This document shows positions 1 through 5,530 of a stretch of 5,817 nucleotides of DNA, piece after piece (within the stretch, counting starts at the first letter, position 1; each line of letters begins with the position of its first letter). Both the position numbers and the translations under genes were made by a program. Source of the stretch: Candidatus Aphodoplasma excrementigallinarum (lineage in GTDB: Bacteria; Bacillota; Clostridia; UBA1381; UMGS1253); assembly GCA_018713805.1 (NCBI GenBank), contig DVOF01000120.1:1-5817 (forward strand), in the 5' to 3' direction. A model generated the notes under the pieces. It was given only the letters and a program-made list of their open reading frames with translations, made no database searches and had not been told where the DNA came from.

Positions 1-1101
1 GCGGACAGCCTGCACGTTGGACACTTTTTGCAGATGGTCGTTATGCGCCATATGCAGCTCGCGGGCCACAGGCCGATCGCCATTGTAGGTGGCGGCACCG
101 GTACGGTCGGCGACCCGTCCGGCCGCTCCGACATGCGCAAGATGATGACGCGCGAAACGATCGACCACAATGTAGCAAAATTTAAAGAGCAGCTCTCGCG
201 TTTTATCGACTTTTCCGATGGCAAGGCGCTGATGGTCAACAATGCGGACTGGCTTTTAGAGCTGAAATTTGTCCAGTTTATGCGTGAGATCGGCGTGCAT
301 TTTTCCGTGAACCGGATGCTGACTTTTGAATGCTTCAAGCAGAGGATGGAGCGGGGGCTCTCCTTCTTCGAGTTCAGCTACATGCTGATGCAGAGCTACG
401 ACTTTTTGGTATTAAACCGCGAGTACGGCTGTAAGCTGGAGCTTGGCGGCGACGACCAGTGGTCGAACATTTTGGGCGGCGTGGAGCTGATTCGCCGCTG
501 CGACGGCAAGGAGGCCTACGGCATGACCTTTACGCTCCTTACCACGAGCGAGGGCAAAAAGATGGGCAAAACCGAAAAGGGTGCGCTTTGGCTCGACCCG
601 GAAAAGACGTCCCCGTATGACTTTTACCAGTATTGGGTCAATGTCGACGACGCGGACGTAATCCGCTGCCTGAAGCTTTTGACGTTTATCCCGCTCGAGG
701 AGATTGACGAGCTGGCGAAGTTAGAAGGCCAGGAGCTCAATAAGGCGAAAAAGATTCTGGCTTACGAGCTGACGCAGATGATTCACGGCACGGAAGAAGC
801 GGATAAGGCGAAGTCCGCGTCCGAGGCGATTTTCGGCGGCGGAGGCGCGGCGGCGAACATGCCATCCACAACTGTAGATAAGGCGGAGATCGGCGACGCG
901 GTCAACATCCTTGACCTGCTTGTCAAGGCAGGTCTTATCCCCTCCAAAGCGGAGGGCCGCCGGCTCATCCAGCAGGGCGGGCTCAGCATTGACGGTGAAA
1001 AGGTAAGCGATGTATCGTACGAAGTGACGGCGGACATGCTCGGCGGTGACGGAATCGTTGTCAAGAAGGGCAAGAAGGTATATCACCGCATATCGTTTTA
1101 A
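1..1101 (+). CDS. tyrS: Tyrosyl-tRNA synthetase, 5'-truncated by window edge
   Basis: Class I aminoacyl-tRNA synthetase that charges tRNA-Tyr with tyrosine in the cytoplasm. The frame is open from base 1, so the gene starts upstream; 366 residues are visible and perhaps 35-45 N-terminal ones are missing (family about 400-420). In visible numbering, the HIGH motif is HVGH at residues 5-8. The tyrosine pocket shows Y127, Q131 and D134, then GGDDQW at 149-154 (canonical form GGSDQW). The KMSKS loop is KMGKT at 187-191, followed by GALWLD, a variant common in this TyrS branch. A C-terminal S4 RNA-binding domain occupies roughly residues 300-366, with the typical SKAEGRRLIQQGG segment. The TTG at 28 and ATGs just after it lie behind the HIGH motif and cannot be the true start. 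thyA follows after 24 bp with no terminator between, so the two are probably cotranscribed. Any T-box leader would lie outside the window. Confidence 0.97.
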   Translation, partial: ADSLHVGHFLQMVVMRHMQLAGHRPIAIVGGGTGTVGDPSGRSDMRKMMTRETIDHNVAKFKEQLSRFIDFSDGKALMVNNADWLLELKFVQFMREIGVHFSVNRMLTFECFKQRMERGLSFFEFSYMLMQSYDFLVLNREYGCKLELGGDDQWSNILGGVELIRRCDGKEAYGMTFTLLTTSEGKKMGKTEKGALWLDPEKTSPYDFYQYWVNVDDADVIRCLKLLTFIPLEEIDELAKLEGQELNKAKKILAYELTQMIHGTEEADKAKSASEAIFGGGGAAANMPSTTVDKAEIGDAVNILDLLVKAGLIPSKAEGRRLIQQGGLSIDGEKVSDVSYEVTADMLGGDGIVVKKGKKVYHRISF

Positions 1102-1112
1102 ACCAAAGCATT

Positions 1113-1118
1113 GGGAGG
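1113..1118 (+). promoter_or_regulatory. Ribosome binding site of thyA
   Basis: GGGAGG lies 7 bp before the ATG at 1126. It decides the start: an in-frame TTG at 1111 would place this site inside the coding region and would itself have no Shine-Dalgarno sequence. Confidence 0.85.
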
Positions 1119-1125
1119 TGGCAGC

Positions 1126-1953
1126 ATGAGCCGCACGGATGAAATCTTCCGGGGCATGTGCCGGGACATTCTCAAAAACGGAACATGGGAAAAGGGCGAC
1201 GTGCGCCCGCATTGGGACGACGGCACGCCCGCCTATACAATAAAAAAATTCTGCGTCGTAAACCGTTACGATTTATCGCAGGAGTTTCCGCTCCTGACGC
1301 TGCGCCCTATCAACCTGCGGGGCGCAATCGACGAAATATTGTGGATTTGGCAGAAGAAGTCGAACAATATCCATGACTTAAACAGCCACATCTGGGACGC
1401 ATGGGCGGACGAAACCGGCAGCATCGGCAAGGCGTACGGCTACCAGCTTGGCGTGAAGCATAAGTATAAAGAAGGTATGTTCGACCAGGTCGACCGGGTA
1501 TTGTACGATTTAAAGCACAACCCGTCGAGCCGGCGCATTATAACCAACCTGTACAACCATGCGGATTTGTCGGAGATGGCGCTCTATCCGTGCGCGTATT
1601 CGATGACATTTAACGTATCGGACGGAAAGCTCAACGCGATTTTGAACCAGCGGTCGCAGGACGTATTGGCGGCAAATGCGTGGAACGTATGCCAGTACGC
1701 CGCGCTTGTCCTGATGTTTGCGCAGGTGAGCGGCCTTACGCCCGGCGAGTTTGTACATGTGATTGCGGACGCGCATATCTACGACCGGCATGTCCCCATT
1801 ATAGAAGAGCTGATCAGCCGGCCGGCGCATCCTGCGCCGTCTATGACGCTCAATCCCGATGTAACAGATTTTTATGCCTTTACGGTGGATGATTTTGTAT
1901 TGGAAAACTATCAAACCGGGGAAAAGATTGGACGGTTCCCGGTTGCGATCTAA
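1126..1953 (+). CDS. thyA: Thymidylate synthase ThyA
   Basis: Makes dTMP from dUMP using 5,10-methylene-tetrahydrofolate as carbon donor and reductant, releasing dihydrofolate. The protein has 275 residues, close to the family norm (264-280). Landmarks visible: E70 in EILWIW; the paired arginines R136-R137 in NPSSRR, which reach the dUMP phosphate of the partner subunit in this obligate dimer; the catalytic nucleophile C156 in YPCAYS; the phosphate-binding R176 in QRSQD; N187 and the DAHIYDRH block at 215-222, which bind the nucleotide. The residue after the catalytic Cys is Ala rather than the His of E. coli, and the overall pattern (LWIWQ, HIWD, PCxYx) resembles the Bacillus ThyA/phage phi3T branch rather than the E. 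coli branch. The ATG at 1126 is chosen from its Shine-Dalgarno site. The stop codon is embedded in the folA ribosome binding site, so translation of the pair is likely coupled. Confidence 0.96.
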   Translation: MSRTDEIFRGMCRDILKNGTWEKGDVRPHWDDGTPAYTIKKFCVVNRYDLSQEFPLLTLRPINLRGAIDEILWIWQKKSNNIHDLNSHIWDAWADETGSIGKAYGYQLGVKHKYKEGMFDQVDRVLYDLKHNPSSRRIITNLYNHADLSEMALYPCAYSMTFNVSDGKLNAILNQRSQDVLAANAWNVCQYAALVLMFAQVSGLTPGEFVHVIADAHIYDRHVPIIEELISRPAHPAPSMTLNPDVTDFYAFTVDDFVLENYQTGEKIGRFPVAI

Positions 1954-1959
1954 GGAGAG
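1952..1959 (+). promoter_or_regulatory. folA ribosome binding site overlapping thyA stop
   Basis: AAGGAGAG begins within the TAA stop codon of thyA (1951-1953) and ends 3 bp before the folA ATG at 1963. Its purine core, AGGAG at 1953-1957, is 5 bp from the start. A ribosome terminating on thyA sits directly on the site, which favours coupled translation of the two enzymes. Confidence 0.8.
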
Positions 1960-1962
1960 AGT

Positions 1963-2481
1963 ATGAATCTGATTGTTGCAGCCGACCAAAACTGGGGAAT
2001 CGGCAAAGACGGTACCATGCCGTGGCATATCAGCGCGGATTTGAAATATTTTAAAGGAAAGACAATGCACAAAACAGTGCTGATGGGGCGCAAGACGCTG
2101 CTTTCGTTCCCGGGCGGCAGGCCGCTGCCGGAACGGGAAAACATCGTACTTTCCCGCGATACGTCGTACCGCGTCCCGGGCGCGGCTGTTGTACATGATT
2201 TGCAGACGCTTTTGCAATACCGGGATAGAAGTGATGTGTACGTAATCGGCGGCGGCAGCCTGTATGCCGCGCTGCTCCCCTATTGTGAATATGCCTATGT
2301 TACGAAAATCGGGGCTGCGTTTGACTGCGATACGTTTTTCCCAAACCTGGACGAAATGGAAGGCTGGGAACAGATTGCCCCCGGCGAGATGCAGGAGGAA
2401 AACGGCCTCCCCTTCCGGTTCACCGTATATCAAAATCATGCTGTCGCGCCGCAGGCCGCCGCAGCTGCAACGGAGGAGTAA
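1963..2481 (+). CDS. folA: Dihydrofolate reductase
   Basis: NADPH-dependent reduction of dihydrofolate to tetrahydrofolate, regenerating the cofactor oxidised by the neighbouring ThyA; also the target of trimethoprim. The 172-residue protein is near the usual 160-170. Visible landmarks: the Met20-type loop and substrate acid D26 in MPWHISADLKYFK; F30 in the folate pocket; the NADPH-binding GRKT at 42-45; GRPLP at 52-56 with R58, equivalent to E. coli R57, which contacts the folate glutamate; the IGGGSLY nucleotide loop at 95-101; and T124 in DTFFP. The fold's last strand ends near N158; residues 159-172 are an extra Ala-rich tail ending TEE. That tail's last codons contain the Shine-Dalgarno of the next gene. 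Only 9 bp separate it from thyA. The residues I can see are normal for a trimethoprim-sensitive type, but sensitivity cannot be judged from sequence alone. Confidence 0.95.
   Translation: MNLIVAADQNWGIGKDGTMPWHISADLKYFKGKTMHKTVLMGRKTLLSFPGGRPLPERENIVLSRDTSYRVPGAAVVHDLQTLLQYRDRSDVYVIGGGSLYAALLPYCEYAYVTKIGAAFDCDTFFPNLDEMEGWEQIAPGEMQEENGLPFRFTVYQNHAVAPQAAAAATEE
2472..2478 (+). promoter_or_regulatory. Ribosome binding site of the DUF2007-like gene, inside folA
   Basis: GGAGGAG lies within the last codons of folA, just before its TAA at 2479-2481, and 6 bp before the ATG at 2485. It fixes the start of the small downstream gene and makes its translation likely to depend on folA translation. Confidence 0.8.
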
Positions 2482-2484
2482 ACG

Positions 2485-2772
2485 ATGGTAGATTATAACG
2501 AGAATATGCCCCCTATGGAGGAAATAAACTTCAACGACCTTGTCCTGCTCGAGGAGGTCAATAACGACTTCGAGGCGGATGTTAAAATCTCGCTTCTGCG
2601 CTCGTGCTCGATTTTGGCTTTTAAACGGTATTCCCAGTTTGCCGCCGTTGCGAAAATCTACTGCGGCAGCTCCAACATGGGCGTCATGATCTATGTCCCA
2701 AAGGACGACGTCGAGGAAGCAAGGAAGATTCTTGCCGCGCCGTTCGACAGCTCTGAGCTGGAGCAGAACTAA
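2485..2772 (+). CDS. Small DUF2007-like protein, function unknown
   Basis: A 95-residue, acidic, soluble protein with no signal peptide or membrane segment. Residues 1-18 form a polar leader. Residues 19-83 look like a DUF2007 (putative signal-transducing) domain of beta-alpha-beta type: strand LVLLEEV (19-25), a helix with DVKISLLRSC (32-41), and the closing GVMIYVPKDDVEEARKIL (66-83), which is the most diagnostic segment of that family. DUF2007 domains are often described as compact, ligand- or PII-like folds, but no biochemical role is established. Cysteines C41 and C60 are present but form no obvious metal site. It starts 3 bp after folA with a strong ribosome binding site and sits 24 bp before rnhA, so it belongs to the thymidylate/folate transcription unit. 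Family assignment rests on pattern recognition only; a role in nucleotide or folate metabolism would be guesswork from context. Confidence 0.7.
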   Translation: MVDYNENMPPMEEINFNDLVLLEEVNNDFEADVKISLLRSCSILAFKRYSQFAAVAKIYCGSSNMGVMIYVPKDDVEEARKILAAPFDSSELEQN

Positions 2773-2796
2773 CCTCGCGCAAAGGACGGTACAACG

Positions 2797-3264
2797 ATGA
2801 AGGAAGTATTGCTTTTCACAGACGGCGCATGCAGCGGCAACCCTGGCAAGGGCGGCTACGGCGCAATCTTGAAATACGGCTCGTTTGAAAAGGAGATGAG
2901 CCGCGGCTTTGTGAGCACAACGAACAACCGGATGGAGCTGCTTGCCGCGATCGTCGGCCTGGAGGCGCTGAAAGAACCGTGCATAGTCGACCTCTACAGC
3001 GACTCAAAATACCTGGTCGACGCAGTCAACAAAGGCTGGGTATACAACTGGAAAAAGAACGGATGGAAAAAGAGCGACAAAAAGAGCGCGCTCAACGTCG
3101 ATCTATGGGAGCGGCTCCTGGCTTTGATGGAAACGCACCGCGTTACGTTCCATTGGGTAAAGGGGCACGACGGCCACCCGGAAAACGAGCGGTGCGACCG
3201 GCTCGCCGTGCTTGCCTACATGGGCACTTCTCTTTACGAGGACAAAGGGTTTGTAAATTCGTAA
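2797..3264 (+). CDS. rnhA: Ribonuclease HI
   Basis: Endonuclease that cuts the RNA strand of RNA-DNA hybrids, clearing Okazaki primers and R-loops. At 155 residues it matches E. coli RNase HI (155). The whole catalytic set is present: D9 in FTDGACSGNPG, E47 in TNNRMELLAA, D69 in YSDSKY, H124 in WVKGHDGHPENERCD and D134 at the end of that block. The basic handle that grips the hybrid is intact, with GWVYNWKKNGWKKSDKKS at 80-97. No hybrid-binding domain is fused at the N-terminus. The ATG is preceded by AAAGGA (2781-2786), about 10 bp upstream. It is the last gene of the unit that starts with tyrS; a terminator follows 25 bp after its stop. Confidence 0.96.
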   Translation: MKEVLLFTDGACSGNPGKGGYGAILKYGSFEKEMSRGFVSTTNNRMELLAAIVGLEALKEPCIVDLYSDSKYLVDAVNKGWVYNWKKNGWKKSDKKSALNVDLWERLLALMETHRVTFHWVKGHDGHPENERCDRLAVLAYMGTSLYEDKGFVNS

Positions 3265-3288
3265 CGCCTGTTTAGAAAGTATAAAATG

Positions 3289-3328
3289 ACCTCGGCGGTA
3301 AATACTATATACCGTCAGAGGTTTTTTT
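3289..3328 (+). terminator. Intrinsic terminator after rnhA
   Basis: Two paired segments, ACCTC (3289-3293) with GAGGT (3318-3322) and CGGTA (3296-3300) with TACCG (3310-3314), are separated by a small GG/TCA internal loop and capped by a 9-nt loop. A run of seven T (3322-3328) follows. It sits right after the last gene of the tyrS-rnhA unit, as a rho-independent terminator should. Confidence 0.85.
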
Positions 3329-3329
3329 G

Positions 3330-3377
3330 TATGCAGCAATGCTATGCAGTAATGCTGTAATGCTATGCAGTGTATGC
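3330..3377. repeat. Short degenerate 13-bp tandem repeat
   Basis: Four consecutive units: TATGCAGCAATGC (3330-3342), TATGCAGTAATGC (3343-3355), a shortened TGTAATGC (3356-3363) and TATGCAGTGTATGC (3364-3377). The first two differ by one base; the third has lost five bases. AATGCTATGCAGT occurs twice exactly, 21 bp apart (3338-3350 and 3359-3371). It begins 2 bp after the T-tract of the rnhA terminator and ends 35 bp before the next gene. It could be a slippage-generated microrepeat or a set of protein-binding half sites. There is no CRISPR-like spacer structure. Confidence 0.75.
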
Positions 3378-3412
3378 CTCTGTCCATTTTTTGAAGAAGG
3401 GCTGGGTCGATT

Positions 3413-3670
3413 ATGACAGTGGCAGTACAAAAAGGGCTGGAACACTTTGCCGAAGCGCTGCGCCAATATGGGTTCGACGTGGTGATCTATGGAGAATACA
3501 ACTATCCGGTGGACGCGCTCGTTTACCTTGGAGAAAGTATGCCGCTCACCTCCGCGGTCAGCAGCAACAATCACGAGCACCACGGCGTATTTATGATTAA
3601 TGCGCGCGGGAAAAGCGCGGAGGACATTGCGCAGATTCTCAACCGCCGTACCTACACGCCCCTGTTTTAA
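3413..3670 (+). CDS. UPF0180/YkuS-like small protein
   Basis: An 85-residue soluble protein of unknown function. The pattern resembles the UPF0180 family (B. subtilis YkuS): an N-terminal VQKGLEHFAEALRQYGFDVV helix-strand unit at 5-24, a middle strand DALVYLGES (34-42) and a C-terminal INARGKSAEDIAQIL strand-helix at 62-76. It differs from typical members in a His-rich turn, NNHEHHG at 52-58, where YkuS relatives usually have a G/D/N-rich loop; whether it binds metal is not known. The ATG at 3413 is the only ordinary start after an in-frame stop at 3392. Its ribosome binding site, GAAGAAGG (3393-3400), is somewhat far (12 bp). It lies alone between a terminator and the nifS promoter. I see no clear promoter of its own, and no T-tract terminator follows it. 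Confidence 0.65.
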   Translation: MTVAVQKGLEHFAEALRQYGFDVVIYGEYNYPVDALVYLGESMPLTSAVSSNNHEHHGVFMINARGKSAEDIAQILNRRTYTPLF

Positions 3671-3717
3671 GGGCAGATTGCATAAATTTTTTCCGCAGGT
3701 TCAGGTTGGTTTGTAGG

Positions 3718-3747
3718 GCTTGCCAATGCGGGGTTTACCTTGGCAGC
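3718..3747. repeat. Imperfect inverted repeat after the YkuS-like gene
   Basis: TGCCAA (3721-3726) pairs with TTGGCA (3740-3745), and the stem extends to an outer GC pair if one T is bulged (3718-3747). The loop is 13 nt. No T-run follows, so it is not a standard terminator. It may be a weak transcript-end hairpin for the preceding gene or chance. Confidence 0.35.
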
Positions 3748-3784
3748 GTATCAGGCCAAAAGTCAAAAACTTGCGCGGTTTTTA

Positions 3785-3813
3785 TTGAAAAATGCCACAT
3801 TTCGGTATATAAT
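3785..3813 (+). promoter_or_regulatory. Sigma-A type promoter of the nifS-nifU operon
   Basis: A -35 box TTGAAA (3785-3790), a spacer of exactly 17 bp and a perfect -10 box TATAAT (3808-3813). Transcription should begin near 3819-3821, giving a leader of roughly 55 nt before the GTG at 3874. This is the only near-consensus promoter I found in the window. Confidence 0.85.
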
Positions 3814-3820
3814 AAAAGTT

Positions 3821-3848
3821 AGCCGACTCTTATTTTGAAGTCGCTTCA
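3821..3848. promoter_or_regulatory. Inverted repeats at the nifS transcription start, possible operator
   Basis: Two overlapping dyads sit immediately downstream of the -10 box. TGAAG-TCG-CTTCA (3836-3848) is a perfect 5-bp inverted repeat with a 3-bp centre. AGCCGACT (3821-3828) and AGTCGCT (3839-3845) form a wider one with a single bulged base. The GACT/AGTC half-sites recall those bound by Rrf2/IscR-type Fe-S regulators, but the spacing (10 bp between them) is larger than in the E. coli type 1 site, so the assignment is only a suggestion. A small leader hairpin is the alternative. Confidence 0.4.
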
Positions 3849-3856
3849 CTCTACAC

Positions 3857-3865
3857 AAAAGGAGG
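3857..3865 (+). promoter_or_regulatory. Strong ribosome binding site supporting GTG start of nifS
   Basis: AAAAGGAGG lies 8 bp before the GTG at 3874. It favours this start over the in-frame ATG at 3892, which would cut into the conserved N-terminal YMDNAATTP segment and lacks its own site. Confidence 0.85.
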
Positions 3866-3873
3866 TCTGATCC

Positions 3874-5061
3874 GTGACCAATAAAATATATATGGACAAC
3901 GCCGCGACGACGCCGCTCAAGCGCGAGGTACTCGACGCCATGATGCCCTATCTCACCGAAGAATACGGCAATGCGTCCTCGATTTATGCAACGGGGCGTG
4001 ACGCGAAGCGCGCGCTTGACGAAGCGCGGCAGACGGTTGCCGACGCGCTGGGCGCAAAGGTGAATGAAATCTATTTCACTTCCTGCGGTTCGGAAGCGGA
4101 CAACTGGGCAATCCAGGGCGTAGCCTATGCCAATAAAAACCGGGGCAGGCATATCATCAGCTCGCAAATCGAGCACCACGCCGTTCTTCACACCTTGCAG
4201 TATCTGGAAAAACAGGGGTTTGAGGTTACATACCTGCCTGTGGATGAATATGGTCTGGTGCGTCCTGACGACCTGAAAGACGCAATTCGCCCTGATACGA
4301 TTTTGATCACCATTATGTATGCCAACAATGAAATCGGCACAATTGAACCAATCGACGAACTCGCGCAAATCGCACGCGAGCATAAAATCCCGTTCCATAC
4401 CGACGCGGTACAGGCGGTGGGCCATATGCCAATCAACGTAAAGGAGCTTGGCGTCGACCTGCTCTCGCTGTCTGCGCATAAGCTGTACGGGCCGAAGGGC
4501 GTCGGCGCGCTCTACATCAAAAACGGCGTAAAGCTGGACAACTTCCTGCACGGCGGCGCACAGGAGCGCGGCAGGCGCGCCGGGACGGAAAACGTCGCCG
4601 GGATCGTCGGCCTTGCAAAAGCGATCGAGCTTGCAACGGCCGATATTGATGAGAATATGGCACGTTTGACGGCGCTGCGCGACAAATTGATTAGCGGGAT
4701 GCAGGCTAAAATCCCCTATTGCCGGTTAAACGGGCATCCGGCCAAACGCCTGTGCAACAACGTCAACTTTTCGTTCGAGTTTATCGAGGGGGAATCCCTC
4801 CTGCTTATGCTCGACATGAAGGGCGTTGCAGCGTCGAGCGGCAGCGCGTGTACCTCCGGCTCGCTCGACCCGTCGCACGTGCTTTTGGCGATTGGGCTGA
4901 AGCATGAGATCGCACACGGTTCGCTGCGGCTCAGCATTGGGGACTTTACAACGGAGGAAGATATCGACTACGTGCTCGAGGTGCTCGGGCCGATTGTACA
5001 GCGTCTGCGGGATATGTCGCCGCTGTACGAAGAAGTGGAAAGGGGCGTTAAACATGTATAG
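3874..5061 (+). CDS. nifS: Cysteine desulfurase, NifS/IscS family
   Basis: PLP enzyme that removes sulfur from L-cysteine, leaving alanine, and passes a persulfide to the Fe-S scaffold encoded next door. The 395-residue length fits the family (385-405). Class V aminotransferase fold with all key residues: YMDNAATTP at 6-14; TSCGSEADN at 69-77 around the PLP phosphate; H101 stacking on the PLP ring; N152, D177 and Q180 holding the cofactor; the Schiff-base lysine K203 in SLSAHKLYGPKG; RAGTEN at 235-240; and the persulfide-forming C326 in SSGSACTSGSLDPSHVL. The long mobile loop around C326 marks a group I (NifS/IscS) rather than SufS-type enzyme. The start is GTG with a near-ideal ribosome binding site. 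It has its own promoter and overlaps the scaffold gene by 8 bp. Whether it is called nifS or iscS is convention; nothing in the window suggests nitrogen fixation. Confidence 0.95.
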   Translation: MTNKIYMDNAATTPLKREVLDAMMPYLTEEYGNASSIYATGRDAKRALDEARQTVADALGAKVNEIYFTSCGSEADNWAIQGVAYANKNRGRHIISSQIEHHAVLHTLQYLEKQGFEVTYLPVDEYGLVRPDDLKDAIRPDTILITIMYANNEIGTIEPIDELAQIAREHKIPFHTDAVQAVGHMPINVKELGVDLLSLSAHKLYGPKGVGALYIKNGVKLDNFLHGGAQERGRRAGTENVAGIVGLAKAIELATADIDENMARLTALRDKLISGMQAKIPYCRLNGHPAKRLCNNVNFSFEFIEGESLLLMLDMKGVAASSGSACTSGSLDPSHVLLAIGLKHEIAHGSLRLSIGDFTTEEDIDYVLEVLGPIVQRLRDMSPLYEEVERGVKHV

Positions 5062-5485
5062 TGAAAAGGTATTGGACCATTTTTCGAACCCGCGCAATGT
5101 CGGCGAACTGGAGGATGCGAACGCAGTCGGCCAGGTCGGCAATGCAAAGTGCGGCGATATTATGAAAATCTACATGAAAATCGAGGACGACACCGTCAAG
5201 GATATCAAGTTTAAGACGTTTGGCTGCGGCGCGGCAGTCGCAACCAGCTCGATGGCGACGGAGATGGTAAAGGGCAAGAGCGTGGACGAGGCGCTGTCAT
5301 TGACCAACAAGGCGGTTATGGAGGCGCTTGACGGGCTCCCGCCGGCGAAAATCCACTGCTCCGTCCTCGCGGAAGAAGCAATCCACGCGGCGATTGAGGA
5401 CTACTACAACCGGCAGGGAATCCAGTCCGACAAGGTCAAAACGTGCGGCGGTTGCTGCCACGACTGCCATGCCGGCGAAGAATAA
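5054..5485 (+). CDS. iscU: Fe-S cluster scaffold, IscU/NifU N-domain type, with Cys-rich tail
   Basis: Scaffold on which 2Fe-2S clusters are assembled from NifS-derived sulfur. The 143-residue protein is a single U-type domain: YSEKVLDHFSNPRNVG at 2-17, the three cluster-ligand cysteines C33 (NAKCGD), C58 (FGCGAA) and C102 (KIHCSVLAEEAI), and D35, which controls cluster release. L95-K99 reads LPPAK, close to the LPPVK loop that HscA chaperones bind in IscU. It lacks the SufU insertion and the C-terminal Nfu domain of full-length NifU. After the last helix (ends near Y118) there is a tail with C131, C134, C135 and C138 in CGGCCHDCH, not part of the standard scaffold. The ATG at 5054 lies inside nifS and is preceded by AAAGGGG (5039-5045), 8 bp away; a longer in-frame reading that begins near 4904 is antisense to nothing but only overlaps nifS and is rejected. 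Translational coupling with nifS is likely. Confidence 0.94.
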   Translation: MYSEKVLDHFSNPRNVGELEDANAVGQVGNAKCGDIMKIYMKIEDDTVKDIKFKTFGCGAAVATSSMATEMVKGKSVDEALSLTNKAVMEALDGLPPAKIHCSVLAEEAIHAAIEDYYNRQGIQSDKVKTCGGCCHDCHAGEE

Positions 5486-5493
5486 GGCAAACA

Positions 5494-5526
5494 AAAAGAG
5501 ATACAGATTCGCTCTGTATCTCTTTT
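5494..5526. terminator. Bidirectional terminator between iscU and clpC
   Basis: A perfect 14-bp stem, AAAAGAGATACAGA (5494-5507) with its complement at 5513-5526, closes a 5-nt TTCGC loop. On the plus strand the stem ends in TTTT and continues as CTTTTTATCTTTT; on the minus strand it ends in a run of five T (5497-5493). It therefore can stop transcripts of both convergent operons. It starts 8 bp after the iscU stop and lies 4 bp beyond the stop of the minus-strand gene. Confidence 0.92.
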
Positions 5527-5530
5527 CTTT

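Noticed and set aside
1111..1125. TTG start for thyA adding five residues
   Set aside because: The ribosome binding site would lie inside the coding sequence; the ATG at 1126 is correctly spaced from it.
1510..2439. Long open frame on the minus strand across thyA and folA (309 codons)
   Set aside because: It is antisense to two clearly recognised enzymes, its protein is rich in Arg, His and Cys without any recognisable domain, and it has no ribosome binding site. It is a by-product of codon bias on the other strand.
3330..3377. CRISPR array or replication-type iterons
   Set aside because: The units are 8-14 bp with no spacers, no cas or replication genes are present, and the units are few and imperfect.
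3765..3783. AAAAAC/GTTTTT inverted repeat as a terminator for the YkuS-like gene
   Set aside because: The stem is only six mostly A-T pairs and would be unstable; its 3' arm abuts the -35 box of the nifS promoter.
3726..3788. Possible 20-codon basic peptide gene
   Set aside because: No convincing ribosome binding site, and its ATG lies in the arm of an inverted repeat. Very short frames like this are expected by chance.
3686..3834. Plus-strand open frame through the intergenic region before nifS, with protein-like composition
   Set aside because: It has no usable start codon before 3785 and no ribosome binding site, and it runs through the promoter. It is best explained as chance, though a decayed gene remnant cannot be fully excluded.
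3814..3873. Riboswitch in the nifS leader
   Set aside because: The leader is only about 55 nt and contains one small hairpin, too little for a known aptamer class and expression platform.
3763..4551. Open frame on the minus strand across the nifS promoter and 5' half (262 codons)
   Set aside because: It is antisense to the conserved NifS coding region and runs through its promoter; the product shows no known family pattern.
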